This document shows positions 27,628 through 37,987 of a stretch of DNA of 64,000 nucleotides, one piece after another. A model generated the notes under the pieces. It worked only from the letters and a program-made list of their open reading frames with translations, made no database searches and had not been told where the DNA came from. Positions within the stretch are counted from its first letter, which is position 1. Every line of letters starts with the position of its first letter. A program made the position numbers and the translations under genes. Source of the stretch: Cellulomonas soli (GTDB lineage: Bacteria > Actinomycetota > Actinomycetes > Actinomycetales > Cellulomonadaceae); assembly GCF_013409305.1 (NCBI RefSeq), contig NZ_JACBZJ010000001.1:620001-684000 (forward strand). Direction: 5' to 3'.

Positions 27628-28890
27628 TCAGCTGGTGGCCGCGACGGCCGCCTCCTGGGCCGTGGCGAGCGCGTCGGCCGGGCTGGCCGCACCGCTCAGG
27701 GAGTTCTGCACCGCGCTCCACAGCTGCTCGGAGATCTTCGGGTAGGCGGTGCCCAGGTTGTCGCTCGTGCGGCCCTTGGCGGCCTTGACGGCGTCGACCC
27801 AGGGCGCGAGGTCCGGGTTGTCGGCGAGCAGCGCCGCCTGGCCCTCGGCCGTCGGCGGGATGTAGTACGCGAAGGTGGTGGCCGTCTCGACCATGCCCTC
27901 GGTGCTGGTCATGCACTCCACGATCTTCTTGGTCGTGTCGTAGCGCGCGGTGTCCTTCTGCACGGGCACGGTGATGAACTCGCCGCCCGTGGGGGCGGGG
28001 GCCGCGCCGCCGTCCTTCGCGGGGATCTGGATGATGCCCGTCGGGAAGTCGGCCTCGGCCGCGCTGTTGACCTGCCACGTGCCGTTCTCGCCGAACGCGA
28101 AGTCGCCCGTGAGGAACTCCTCCCAGGTGGTGTTCTGGGAGTTCTGGATGACCGAGTTCGGCGCGAGGCCGTCGTTGACCCAGCCGGTCCACAGGTCGAG
28201 CGCGGAGACCGCTGCGTCGGAGTCGAGCTCGGTCAGGTCGGCGCCGGCTCCCCAGAACCACGGGAGGAACTGGAACGAGCCCTCCTCGGTGCCGATCCCG
28301 GCGAACGTGATGCCCTTGTGCCCGGCGGCCGTGACGGTCTGGAGCGCCGCGGTGAGCGAGTCCCAGTCGGTGATCGTCGCGGGGTCGATGCCGGCCTCGT
28401 CGAGGATCGTCTTGTTGTAGTAGAGCGCCAGCGTGTTGGCCCCGATCGGGATGCCGTAAGTGTCGCCGTCGATCTCCCCGGCCGCGATGAGGTTCGGGTC
28501 GATCGCCGAGGTGTCGAAGCCGAACTCCTCGGTGGTGGTGAGCATGCCGGTGTCGGCGAGCGTCGAGACGGCCGGGTTGTCGAGCAGGATCACGTCGGGC
28601 GACGTGCCCTCCTGCGCGGACAGCAGCGCCTGGTTGGTCAGCGCGGTGGTGTCGTAGGCCGTGCGCTCGATGGTGACGCCGGCGTCCTCGCCGCAGGTCT
28701 GCACCCGCTTCGCCCAGTCGGACGACTCGTCGTGCTGCGGGTACGGGTCCCACCAGGTGTAGGTGCCGCCACCGGCGTCGGTGGCGGTGTCGTCCGAGCC
28801 GGAGCCCGACGAGCACGCGGCCAGACCGGCCACGGACAGCGCCGCCACACCGAGCACCCCGACGACGCGGGTGCGAGAAGTCCTTCGCAT
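27628..28890 (-). CDS. carbohydrate-binding lipoprotein of ABC transporter (family 1)
   Basis: 420-residue extracellular solute-binding protein. Signal peptide with lipobox GLAAC, Cys26, followed by a Ser/Gly/Asp linker. Family-1 features: PDVILLDNPAVSTLADTG, YGIPIGANTLALYYNKTILDEAGI, and the Trp/Phe-rich FLPWFWGAGADL. AAGGAGG lies seven bases before GTG 28893 and ten before ATG 28890; either may be used. Together with the two permeases and GH127/GH63-like enzymes it should capture an L-arabinofuranose-containing oligosaccharide. Confidence 0.92.
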   Translation of the reverse strand: MRRTSRTRVVGVLGVAALSVAGLAACSSGSGSDDTATDAGGGTYTWWDPYPQHDESSDWAKRVQTCGEDAGVTIERTAYDTTALTNQALLSAQEGTSPDVILLDNPAVSTLADTGMLTTTEEFGFDTSAIDPNLIAAGEIDGDTYGIPIGANTLALYYNKTILDEAGIDPATITDWDSLTAALQTVTAAGHKGITFAGIGTEEGSFQFLPWFWGAGADLTELDSDAAVSALDLWTGWVNDGLAPNSVIQNSQNTTWEEFLTGDFAFGENGTWQVNSAAEADFPTGIIQIPAKDGGAAPAPTGGEFITVPVQKDTARYDTTKKIVECMTSTEGMVETATTFAYYIPPTAEGQAALLADNPDLAPWVDAVKAAKGRTSDNLGTAYPKISEQLWSAVQNSLSGAASPADALATAQEAAVAATS

Positions 28891-28951
28891 CACAGTGCTT
28901 CCTCCTTGAATCAGTGATGTACCTGCGGGACGCGCCACGAGGCGCGTCGGC

Positions 28952-29977
28952 TCAACGCCCGGGGCGGGGTGCCCCCGTGCTCCCCCTGTCCACGAGCTCC
29001 GGCGAGATGAACCGGACCCCGTGCGGTTCTGGGAGTCCCGTGCGGGACTCGATGCGGCGGACGAGCTGGCGGACAGCCAGCTGGCCGAGCCGGTCGGGCG
29101 CGCTCTCGATGGACGAGAACGGCAGCGAGAAGGTGCGGGCGAACTCGTCGGAGTACCGGCCGATGACCGACAGGTCGGCGGGCGAGCTCAGGCCCCGGAC
29201 GTGCAGCGCGGACGGCAGCGCGGCCGCGGCGGCCTCGTTGTGCACGAGCAGCCCGGTGACGTCGGGGTGCGCGTCGAGGATCGCGGTGATGTCCCGGCCG
29301 ACCTGCGGCTGCTGCGCGGCGGCCGACGCGGTGCGCAGCCGCACGCCCCGCAGCTCGGCCTCCTCGAGCGCGGCGTCCTGCAGGCGCCACACGTAGGCGC
29401 CGCCGCGCTCGACGACGTGCTCGGGCTGGGAGACGAGGAGCAGCTCGCGGTGCCCCAGCCGCACCAGGTGGTCGACCATGAGCCGGCCCGCCTCGGCGAA
29501 GTCGAGGTCGAAGACGTCGAGGTCGCGCGGGTCGCCCGGCAGGCCGATGAGGGCGCCGGGCTGCGACGCGGCGCGCAGGACCTCGAGCCGGTCGTCCTGG
29601 TCGGCCACGTTGAGCAGCACGACGCCGTCGACCATGCGCGAGTCGGTGATGCGCTTGAGGGCCCGGGCGCCGTCGGCCTCGGAGACGAGCAGGATGTCGT
29701 AGCCGAGCTCCCGGGCGGTGTTCGAGACGCCCAGGATGTACTGCAGCATCGCGGGGGCGAACTCGTCGGGCAGGAACTGCGCGAGCAGGCCGATGACCAT
29801 GGTCTGCGAGGTGGCCAGGGCCCGGGCGCCGGCGTTCGGCGTGTAGCCGAGCTGCTCGACGGCGGCCAGCACGCGCACCTGGATCTCGGGCGAGGTGACC
29901 TTCTTGCCGGAGAGCACGTTGGACGCCGTGCTGCGGGAGACGCCCGCGACGCGGGCGACGTCACCGATGGTGGCCAC
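28952..29977 (-). CDS. LacI-family transcriptional regulator
   Basis: 341 residues. The N-terminal LacI helix-turn-helix is complete (TIGDVARVAGVSRSTASNVLSGKKVTSPEIQVRVL), followed by the hinge helix region and a periplasmic-binding-protein-like effector domain (MVIGLLAQFLPDEFAPAMLQYILG onward, with RMVDGVVLLN and DITAILDAHPDVTGLLVHNEAAA). GTG 29977 has GGAG six bases upstream. It is the first gene of the GH127 operon: the binding-protein gene starts 61 bp after its stop. The palindrome CGAACCGGTTCG overlapping its own promoter suggests autoregulation. Confidence 0.93.
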   Translation of the reverse strand: MATIGDVARVAGVSRSTASNVLSGKKVTSPEIQVRVLAAVEQLGYTPNAGARALATSQTMVIGLLAQFLPDEFAPAMLQYILGVSNTARELGYDILLVSEADGARALKRITDSRMVDGVVLLNVADQDDRLEVLRAASQPGALIGLPGDPRDLDVFDLDFAEAGRLMVDHLVRLGHRELLLVSQPEHVVERGGAYVWRLQDAALEEAELRGVRLRTASAAAQQPQVGRDITAILDAHPDVTGLLVHNEAAAAALPSALHVRGLSSPADLSVIGRYSDEFARTFSLPFSSIESAPDRLGQLAVRQLVRRIESRTGLPEPHGVRFISPELVDRGSTGAPRPGR

Positions 29978-30005
29978 TGTGCTCTCCGTTCTTCCCGTTC
30001 GTCGT

Positions 30006-30017
30006 CGAACCGGTTCG
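30006..30017. promoter_or_regulatory. LacI-type operator O1
   Basis: CGAACCGGTTCG is a perfect 12-bp palindrome with the central CG typical of LacI-family operators. It covers the predicted start point of the lacI-operon transcript: -10 TACGTT is at 30021-30026 and -35 TTGCGT at 30045-30050 on the minus strand, with an 18-bp spacer. Confidence 0.7.
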
Positions 30018-30020
30018 CTG

Positions 30021-30050
30021 AACGTACGCCAGAGTGGTCGCCCGACGCAA
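30021..30050 (-). promoter_or_regulatory. promoter of the lacI-transporter-GH127 operon
   Basis: -35 TTGCGT and -10 TACGTT on the minus strand are separated by 18 bp; the expected start lies inside operator O1. Confidence 0.5.
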
Positions 30051-30169
30051 GCAGCACGGGCGCGGGCACTTGAAGTGACCTCTGACCTGGTCTTTTACCC
30101 TCAGCGGCGAGGTCACGGATCGAGACGGGCGCCGCGAGCACAGGCTCCGCGGCTGGCTGCACAGCCAGA

Positions 30170-30183
30170 CGGGAACGCTCTCA
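30170..30183. promoter_or_regulatory. degenerate CelR/CebR-like box
   Basis: CGGGAACGCTCTCA matches 11 of 14 positions of TGGGAGCGCTCCCA. Its location upstream of a sugar operon makes it worth recording, but the match is weak. Confidence 0.3.
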
Positions 30184-30208
30184 TGCCTCTGACCTGCAGT
30201 GATGTCAG

Positions 30209-30220
30209 CGAAGCGGTTCG
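30209..30220. promoter_or_regulatory. possible LacI-type operator O2
   Basis: CGAAGCGGTTCG differs from O1 (CGAACCGGTTCG) at one base and lies 203 bp away, a spacing that could allow repression by DNA looping. Confidence 0.45.
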
Positions 30221-30321
30221 TTCGCCCAGCCGGAGACCTCACGGCACGGCTGACGGACAGGGAGAGAAGAGGCCCGACGGCCCGAGACGGGCGCCGTGCT
30301 GTCACGCAGACGACCCGCTCG

Positions 30322-30603
30322 TCAGACGGTCGGGTCCTTCAGCAGCGTGACGAGCCGCGCCACCTCGTCCGGGTCGAGCCCGTCGACCTCGACGACCTTG
30401 TCGCGGCTCGTCGCACCCATGACCAGGCGGACGTGACGAGGTCGGACGCCGAGCGCGGTGGCGACCGCCTCGAGAGCGGCCGCCGTCGCCGCTCCGTCGA
30501 CCGCACGGGCGCTGACGGCGACCACCAGCGCGTCGCCGTGCGCGCCGCCCACGCGGGTGCGCGAAGCCCCGGGCTTGACCCTGATGGCCACCCGAGCAGC
30601 CAT
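30322..30603 (-). CDS. DUF167 (YggU-like) protein
   Basis: 93-residue cytoplasmic protein of the DUF167/UPF0235 family. Family hallmarks: AIRVKPGASRTRVGG near residue 6, VVAVSARAVDGAATAALEAV in the centre, and VMGATSRDKVVEVDGL. GGGGAG lies upstream of ATG 30603. It follows mdh by 35 bp on the same strand, so is probably co-transcribed. The biochemical role of the family is unknown. Confidence 0.88.
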   Translation of the reverse strand: MAARVAIRVKPGASRTRVGGAHGDALVVAVSARAVDGAATAAALEAVATALGVRPRHVRLVMGATSRDKVVEVDGLDPDEVARLVTLLKDPTV

Positions 30604-30638
30604 CACGCTCCCCGCCGTGGGCCCGCTCGGCGCACGCC

Positions 30639-31691
<1,053 letters not shown>

Positions 31692-31757
31692 CTACCTGGC
31701 CGGACGTCGTCCGTCAGGCGTACGGAGCGGCGTGTGGGTGCCGGACCGTGGTGCGCC

Positions 31758-31797
31758 GACGGCCGGCCTCCGTCCCGTGCGGGAGGAGCCGGCCGTC
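31758..31797 (-). terminator. terminator after icd
   Basis: GACGGCCGGC-CTCC / GGAG-GA-GCCGGCCGTC: a 14-bp stem with a two-base bulge and short loop, 15 bp beyond the icd stop. Confidence 0.65.
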
Positions 31798-31812
31798 AGC
31801 GGTGCGGGACCC

Positions 31813-33030
31813 TCAGGCCAGGCGCGCCGCGAGGTTCTCGTCGAGCGCGGCCAGGAAGTCCTCGGTGGTCAGCCAGGCCTGCTCCGGGCCGACCAGGAGC
31901 GCGAGGTCCTTGGTCATCTTCCCGGACTCGACCGTGGCGATCACGACGTCCTCGAGCGTCTGCGCGAACTGCGTGACCTCGGGGGTGCCGTCGAGCGCAC
32001 CGCGGTGCTTGAGGCCGCCGGTCCAGGCGTAGATCGAGGCGATCGGGTTGGTCGAGGTCGGCTTGCCGGCCTGGTGCTGGCGGTAGTGCCGGGTCACCGT
32101 GCCGTGCGCCGCCTCGGCCTCGACGGTCTTGCCGTCGGGCGTCATCAGAACCGAGGTCATGAGGCCGAGCGAGCCGAAGCCCTGCGCGACGGTGTCGGAC
32201 TGCACGTCGCCGTCGTAGTTCTTGCAGGCCCAGACGTAGCCGCCCTCCCACTTCATGGCCGAGGCGACCATGTCGTCGATGAGACGGTGCTCGTAGGTGA
32301 GGCCGGCCTCGGCGAACGCGGCGGCGTACTCGGCGTCGAAGACCTCCTGGAACAGGTCCTTGAACTGGCCGTCGTAGGCCTTGAGGATCGTGTTCTTGGT
32401 CGAGAGGTACACCGGGTACCCGCGCTGCAGCCCGTACGCGAACGAGGCGCGCGCGAAGTCCCTGATCGACTCGTTGAAGTTGTACATGCCCATCGCGACG
32501 CCGCCACCCTCGGGGTACGTCACGACCTCCTGCTGGATCGGCTCGGAGCCGTCCGCGGGGGTGAACGTCAGGGTCAGCGTGCCCGCGCCGGGCACCTTGA
32601 AGTCGGTCGCCTTGTACTGGTCGCCGAACGCGTGACGGCCGATGATGATCGGCTTGTTCCAGCCCGGCACCAGGCGCGGGATGTTCGAGATGATGATCGG
32701 CTCACGGAACACCACGCCGCCGAGGATGTTGCGGATGGTCCCGTTCGGGGACTTCCACATCTTCTTCAGGCCGAACTCCTCGACGCGCGCCTCGTCGGGC
32801 GTGATCGTGGCGCACTTGACGCCCACGCCGTGCTCGGCGATGGCGTGCGCGGCGTCGACCGTCACCTGGTCGTCGGTGGCGTCCCGGTTCTGGATCGACA
32901 GGTCGTAGTAGCGCAGGTCGATGTCGAGGTACGGGTGGATCAGGCGGTCCTTGATGAACTGCCAGATGATGCGCGTCATCTCGTCACCGTCGAGCTCGAC
33001 GACGGGGCCGACGACCTTGATCTTCGCCAT
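31813..33030 (-). CDS. icd: NADP-dependent isocitrate dehydrogenase
   Basis: TCA-cycle enzyme, 405 residues, of the homodimeric eukaryotic-like type. The N-terminus [21 protein letters not shown], the substrate loop [25 protein letters not shown], the metal-binding ENYDGD-like [11 protein letters not shown], and the NADP-binding [23 protein letters not shown] are all present. ATG 33030. A palindrome shared with the sucC promoter lies 45-56 bp upstream. Divergent from the aquaporin gene. Confidence 0.95.
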   Translation of the reverse strand: MAKIKVVGPVVELDGDEMTRIIWQFIKDRLIHPYLDIDLRYYDLSIQNRDATDDQVTVDAAHAIAEHGVGVKCATITPDEARVEEFGLKKMWKSPNGTIRNILGGVVFREPIIISNIPRLVPGWNKPIIIGRHAFGDQYKATDFKVPGAGTLTLTFTPADGSEPIQQEVVTYPEGGGVAMGMYNFNESIRDFARASFAYGLQRGYPVYLSTKNTILKAYDGQFKDLFQEVFDAEYAAAFAEAGLTYEHRLIDDMVASAMKWEGGYVWACKNYDGDVQSDTVAQGFGSLGLMTSVLMTPDGKTVEAEAAHGTVTRHYRQHQAGKPTSTNPIASIYAWTGGLKHRGALDGTPEVTQFAQTLEDVVIATVESGKMTKDLALLVGPEQAWLTTEDFLAALDENLAARLA

Positions 33031-33068
33031 GCGAGGGTCTCCTGTGCTGGGGGCGGGGTCCGCCCAGC

Positions 33069-33090
33069 AGATTACTCGACATCGAGAGAC
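33069..33090 (-). promoter_or_regulatory. icd promoter with CTCGACATCGAG palindrome
   Basis: CTCGACATCGAG (33075-33086) within TTACTCGACATCGAGAGA lies directly upstream of a -10-like TAATCT (33069-33074, minus strand), placing the dyad in the promoter spacer. Nearly the same element occurs at the sucC promoter. Confidence 0.55.
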
Positions 33091-33288
33091 TTCGGGGTGC
33101 CGGCCCCGGCGGCTGGACGGGCGCTGTGAAACAGAGGGCCGATGCGCGTCCAGGCGCCCGGAACGGGCGATCCTGGCACGACCGGCTGGCATGCTGGCCC
33201 TGACCATGCACGCCGGGTCGCCGCACCGCGACGAACCCGCACCGCGGGCGGCTCACGCCGCTCCCCGCACCTGACCGACAGGACCCAC

Positions 33289-34368
33289 ATGTCCCAGGAC
33301 AACGCTGACAAGACCACCCCGGAGACGGCCGAGGTGCCGGAGACCACGGAGACCGTCGAGACCGCGGTCGAGACCGACGCAGCCGTCGAGCCCGAGACCC
33401 CGGTCGACGCCGTCGTCGAGCCCGAGACCGAGCCGGTCGCAGAGCCGGTCGTCGAGCCCGTGGCCGTCGTTGAGCCGCCCGTCGCGTTCGCGGCACCCGC
33501 GCCCGTTCCCGCACCCGTTCCTGCGCCCGTTCCTGCGCCCGACGTCGTCACGCTGACCGAGGTCGCGTTCGGGGACGACGTGCTCGTGGCCGCAGCCCCG
33601 ACCGGCCCCGGGCTGGCCGCGCGCCTGGGCGCCGAGGCGTTCGGCACCTTCCTGCTCGTGCTGGCCGGTGTCGGCACCGCGCTCTACGCCAGCGTCTCCG
33701 GCGTCACGACGTTCGGGGTCGCCGTCGCGTTCGGCTTCGCGCTCACCGCCGGCATCGCGGCCGTCGGGCACATCTCGGGCGGCCACTTCAACCCCGCCGT
33801 GACGTTCGGCGCGGTCCTCGCCGGCCGCACCCCGGTCCGTGACCTGCTCCCCTACTGGCTCGTCCAGGTCGTCGCCGGCATCGCCGCGACCGCCGTGCTG
33901 TACGTCGTGGCGAGCACGCTGCCCGCGCTCGACGGCCAGGTGTCCACGTTCTTCGCCGCGGCCTCCAACGGCTACGGCGATCACTCCCCGATCGTCGCGC
34001 AGGTCGACGAGGGGTTCCCGCTCGTGGCTGCGCTGCTCATCGAGTTCGTCGCCGTGGCCGTCCTCGTCGGCGTGATCCTCGGGGTCACCGACCGGCGTGC
34101 GTCGTCCGTCAACGCCCCCGTCGTCATCGGCCTCACGCTGGTCGCCGTGCTGCTCGTCACGATCCCGGTCACCAACGGTGCGATCAACCCCGCCCGGGCG
34201 CTCGCCACGGCCGTCTTCTCCGGCTCCGAGCTGCTCAAGCAGGTCTGGGCGTTCTGGGTCGCCCCGCTCGCCGGCGCGGCCGTGGCCGCGCTCGTCTACC
34301 GCGCGTTCGCCACGTCGCCCGCGCTCGAGGACGACGACGAGATCGTCGAGGTCGTCGAGCTCGTCTGA
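33289..34368 (+). CDS. aquaporin (MIP family) with long acidic/Pro-Ala N-terminal extension
   Basis: 359-residue membrane channel. Residues 1-90 are an unusual extension: first rich in Glu/Thr/Val/Pro, then four Pro-Ala-Pro-Val units (encoded by 12-bp repeats near 33493-33541). The channel follows from about residue 103 with six transmembrane segments and both pore motifs, GGHFNPAVT and NGAINPARA. It is AqpZ-like in length and likely passes water, possibly glycerol. The C-terminus EDDDEIVEVVELV is acidic. ATG 33289 follows only a weak AGGA. Downstream is a strong terminator. Confidence 0.87.
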   Translation: MSQDNADKTTPETAEVPETTETVETAVETDAAVEPETPVDAVVEPETEPVAEPVVEPVAVVEPPVAFAAPAPVPAPVPAPVPAPDVVTLTEVAFGDDVLVAAAPTGPGLAARLGAEAFGTFLLVLAGVGTALYASVSGVTTFGVAVAFGFALTAGIAAVGHISGGHFNPAVTFGAVLAGRTPVRDLLPYWLVQVVAGIAATAVLYVVASTLPALDGQVSTFFAAASNGYGDHSPIVAQVDEGFPLVAALLIEFVAVAVLVGVILGVTDRRASSVNAPVVIGLTLVAVLLVTIPVTNGAINPARALATAVFSGSELLKQVWAFWVAPLAGAAVAALVYRAFATSPALEDDDEIVEVVELV

Positions 34369-34379
34369 CCGACCGCCAC

Positions 34380-34418
34380 GAAGGGCCCGGGACCGGCAGC
34401 AGCGGTCCCGGGCCCTTC
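34380..34418 (+). terminator. strong hairpin terminator after the aquaporin gene
   Basis: A perfect 16-bp stem (GAAGGGCCCGGGACCG at 34380-34395 with its complement at 34403-34418) and a seven-base loop, 11 bp after the stop codon. Confidence 0.8.
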
Positions 34419-34469
34419 GCGTGTCCACGACTCGCGCGTCCACGACCACCTCTGGTCGAGGTCGGCGGC

Positions 34470-34835
34470 TCAGCGGGCGGTCGAGGCCAGACCGTCCGGC
34501 AGGATCACGGTCAACGCGCCGATCGTCAGTGCGAAGAACACCAGCAGACCGACGTCCACGGACTTGCGGCGGACCGACACCGCGACCGGACCCGGGGACG
34601 GCAGCACCGCCCGGAGCACGGCGCAGGCCGCCGCGATCACGGCGAACGCGTAGCCACCGGCCCGGGTCCCCACGACGAGCGCGATGACGGTCGCGACCAC
34701 GATCGCGCCCGCGGTCCACCACAGCGACGCGTTCTCCCCGGCCGCGAGCGACGCCCGGGCGATCGCGCGCGGGTCCAGCACCTGCTGCTCGACCGGGATC
34801 GTGCCCGTCGTGACCTGCTCGCCCTGCTGCTCCAT
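34470..34835 (-). CDS. DUF3017 membrane protein
   Basis: 121-residue actinobacterial DUF3017 protein with three hydrophobic segments (about residues 38-55, 61-76 and 95-112). GGAGG lies eight bases upstream of ATG 34835. Genes of this family are usually found near purH or folD, as here. Function unknown. Confidence 0.82.
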   Translation of the reverse strand: MEQQGEQVTTGTIPVEQQVLDPRAIARASLAAGENASLWWTAGAIVVATVIALVVGTRAGGYAFAVIAAACAVLRAVLPSPGPVAVSVRRKSVDVGLLVFFALTIGALTVILPDGLASTAR

Positions 34836-34857
34836 CGATCGCCTCCGCCCGGGAGAC

Positions 34858-34863
34858 TACCGT
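34858..34863 (+). promoter_or_regulatory. -10 element for leaderless oxidoreductase transcript
   Basis: TACCGT ends seven bases before the GTG start codon; no ribosome-binding site is present. Confidence 0.4.
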
Positions 34864-34870
34864 TGCGGGC

Positions 34871-36148
34871 GTGAGCCGACCGCCGTCGTCGCCGCCCCGC
34901 GCCGTCCTCGTCGTCGGAGCAGGCCTGGCGGCCACCCAGACCGTCGCCGCGTTGCGCGAGCGTGGCTTCGACGGGCACGTGCGCGTGCTCGGGGCCGAGG
35001 GGGTGGCGCCCTACGACCGACCCCCGCTGTCCAAGCACCTGCTCGACCGCCCCGACCCCGCCCTCCTGGCCGACGAGCTCGGTATCGACGTCACCGGGCT
35101 CGCCGACGACGTCCGGCTCGCCAGCCCGGTGCACGGCCTGGCGGTCACCGGCCAGGGCGTCGAGGCGGCGACGGAGGACGGGACCTTCACCGCGGACGCC
35201 GTCGTGCTCGCCACCGGTGCCCGCGCGGTCCGACCGGCCGGCTGGGAGCCCGCGCTCACGCTGCACACCGCGGCCGACGCGGCCGTCCTCCGGGCGCGCC
35301 TGCGTACCGGTCACCGCCTCGTCGTCATCGGCGCGGGCTGGATCGGGGCCGAGGTCGCCGGCGTGGCCGCCGCGGCGGGCGTCGAGGTCACGGTCGTCGA
35401 GGCGTCCGGCGTGCCGCTGGCGCGGGCGCTCGGGGACGAGGCCGGGACCCTCACCGAGCCCTGGTACGCCGCGGCCGGTGTCGAGCTGGTCACGGGGGCC
35501 CAGGTCGTGCAGGTGCGCGCCGACGGCGTCCGGCTCGCCGACGACCGGGTGCTGCCGGCCGACACGGTCCTGGCGGCCGTCGGTGCTCGGCCGGCCACGG
35601 CCTGGCTCGCGGGCAGCGGCCTCCCGCTCGAGCCGGACGGGTCGCTCCGGGTCGACGAGGGGTACGCGGTGCTCGGCGCCCCGCCCTCGGTCCGGGCCGT
35701 CGGGGACGTCGCGCTGCGCCGCTCGGCACGGCACGGCTGGGTGCCCGGGGGGCACTGGGACGCGGCGCTGCGCGGACCGGCCACGATGGTCGACGCACTG
35801 CTGTCCGTGCCCGACGGACCTGGCAGTACCGGCGGTACCGGCGGTACCGGGCCGACGCTCGAGGACCTCGCACCGTACGTGTTCTCGACCCAGCTCGGGC
35901 ACGAGCTCGCGCTCGTCGGGCAGCGCCGCCCAGGTGACGAGCTGGTCCTGCGCGGCGATCCTGCCGGACCCGACGGCTGGACGGCCCTGTGGTGCGCAGG
36001 CGACGAGGTCTCGGCCGTGCTGAGCGTCGACCGCCCGCGCGACGTCGCCGCCGCTCGGCGGGCCTTCTCACACGCCGGACTGCCTCGGGTCGACACGTCC
36101 GCGCTGCGCGACCTCGACCGCCCGCTGCGGGACGCGCTGCACGGCTGA
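34871..36148 (+). CDS. NAD(P)/FAD-dependent oxidoreductase (ferredoxin-reductase type)
   Basis: 425-residue flavoprotein. FAD-binding GAGLAATQTVAALRERG at the N-terminus, YDRPPLSK near residue 50, VVLATGARAVRP, a second Rossmann motif VVIGAGWIGAEVAG near residue 156, and VRAVGDVAL before a reductase C-terminal domain. This layout fits ferredoxin or rubredoxin reductases of oxygenase systems, but no oxygenase or ferredoxin adjoins it. A short Ser/Thr/Gly run (GSTGGTGGTG) near residue 318 is encoded by three 9-bp repeats. GTG 34871 has -10-like TACCGT ending seven bases upstream and no ribosome-binding site, so it is probably leaderless. Confidence 0.88.
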   Translation: MSRPPSSPPRAVLVVGAGLAATQTVAALRERGFDGHVRVLGAEGVAPYDRPPLSKHLLDRPDPALLADELGIDVTGLADDVRLASPVHGLAVTGQGVEAATEDGTFTADAVVLATGARAVRPAGWEPALTLHTAADAAVLRARLRTGHRLVVIGAGWIGAEVAGVAAAAGVEVTVVEASGVPLARALGDEAGTLTEPWYAAAGVELVTGAQVVQVRADGVRLADDRVLPADTVLAAVGARPATAWLAGSGLPLEPDGSLRVDEGYAVLGAPPSVRAVGDVALRRSARHGWVPGGHWDAALRGPATMVDALLSVPDGPGSTGGTGGTGPTLEDLAPYVFSTQLGHELALVGQRRPGDELVLRGDPAGPDGWTALWCAGDEVSAVLSVDRPRDVAAARRAFSHAGLPRVDTSALRDLDRPLRDALHG

Positions 36149-36166
36149 AGCACCGTGCAGCGCGTC
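36131..36166. terminator. hairpin overlapping the oxidoreductase stop codon
   Basis: A perfect 14-bp stem (GACGCGCTGCACGG with CCGTGCAGCGCGTC) and eight-base loop that contains the stop codon. It lies between convergent genes and may serve purH as well (the purH stop is at 36181). Confidence 0.7.
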
Positions 36167-36180
36167 CGCGCGTCAGTGCC

Positions 36181-37806
<1,626 letters not shown>

Positions 37807-37813
37807 GGCGACT

Positions 37814-37867
37814 CCTGGGTCGAGACCGCGAGGGACGACGCGGCCGGTGCGAGGACACGGACCCAGG
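37814..37867 (-). promoter_or_regulatory. possible Shine-Dalgarno-sequestering hairpin of the purH riboswitch
   Basis: On the minus strand CCTGGGTC (37860-37867), just after the aptamer, is the exact complement of GACCCAGG (37814-37821), which contains the start of the purH ribosome-binding site. Pairing would hide the site, giving translational control. Confidence 0.5.
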
Positions 37868-37959
37868 CACCCAGGCGGACGGTGCTCTGCAGGGGGACTG
37901 CTCGGCCGCTCCCCGGTGGTCGATCCCACCTCGGTTCGCCAGTCACGGCCGCGGCCGAG
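37861..37959 (-). promoter_or_regulatory. ZTP (pfl) riboswitch upstream of purH
   Basis: Minus-strand blocks CGTGACTGGCGAAC, GGTGGGATCGACCACC followed by GGGGAGCGGCC, and CCGCCTGGGTG are close matches to the ZTP aptamer consensus in the correct order. A -10-like TAGACT at 37959-37964 would start the transcript at the aptamer. ZTP rises when 10-formyl-THF is short, and PurH needs 10-formyl-THF, so the context fits exactly. Confidence 0.9.
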
Positions 37960-37964
37960 TCTAC
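37959..37964 (-). promoter_or_regulatory. -10 element of purH promoter
   Basis: TAGACT on the minus strand at the 5' edge of the aptamer; the paired -35 would fall in the end of purN and is not clear. Confidence 0.4.
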
Positions 37965-37987
37965 CGGCACCCGGCTACGAGGCCGCC

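Larger units (their letters stand above)
29978..30321. other. 344-bp control region upstream of lacI operon
   Basis: No gene is seen. It contains the lacI operon promoter with operator (30006-30050), an 11-bp direct repeat CCTCTGACCTG (30079-30089 and 30186-30196), a degenerate CelR-like box (30170-30183) and a second LacI-type half-palindrome (30209-30220). Confidence 0.55.
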
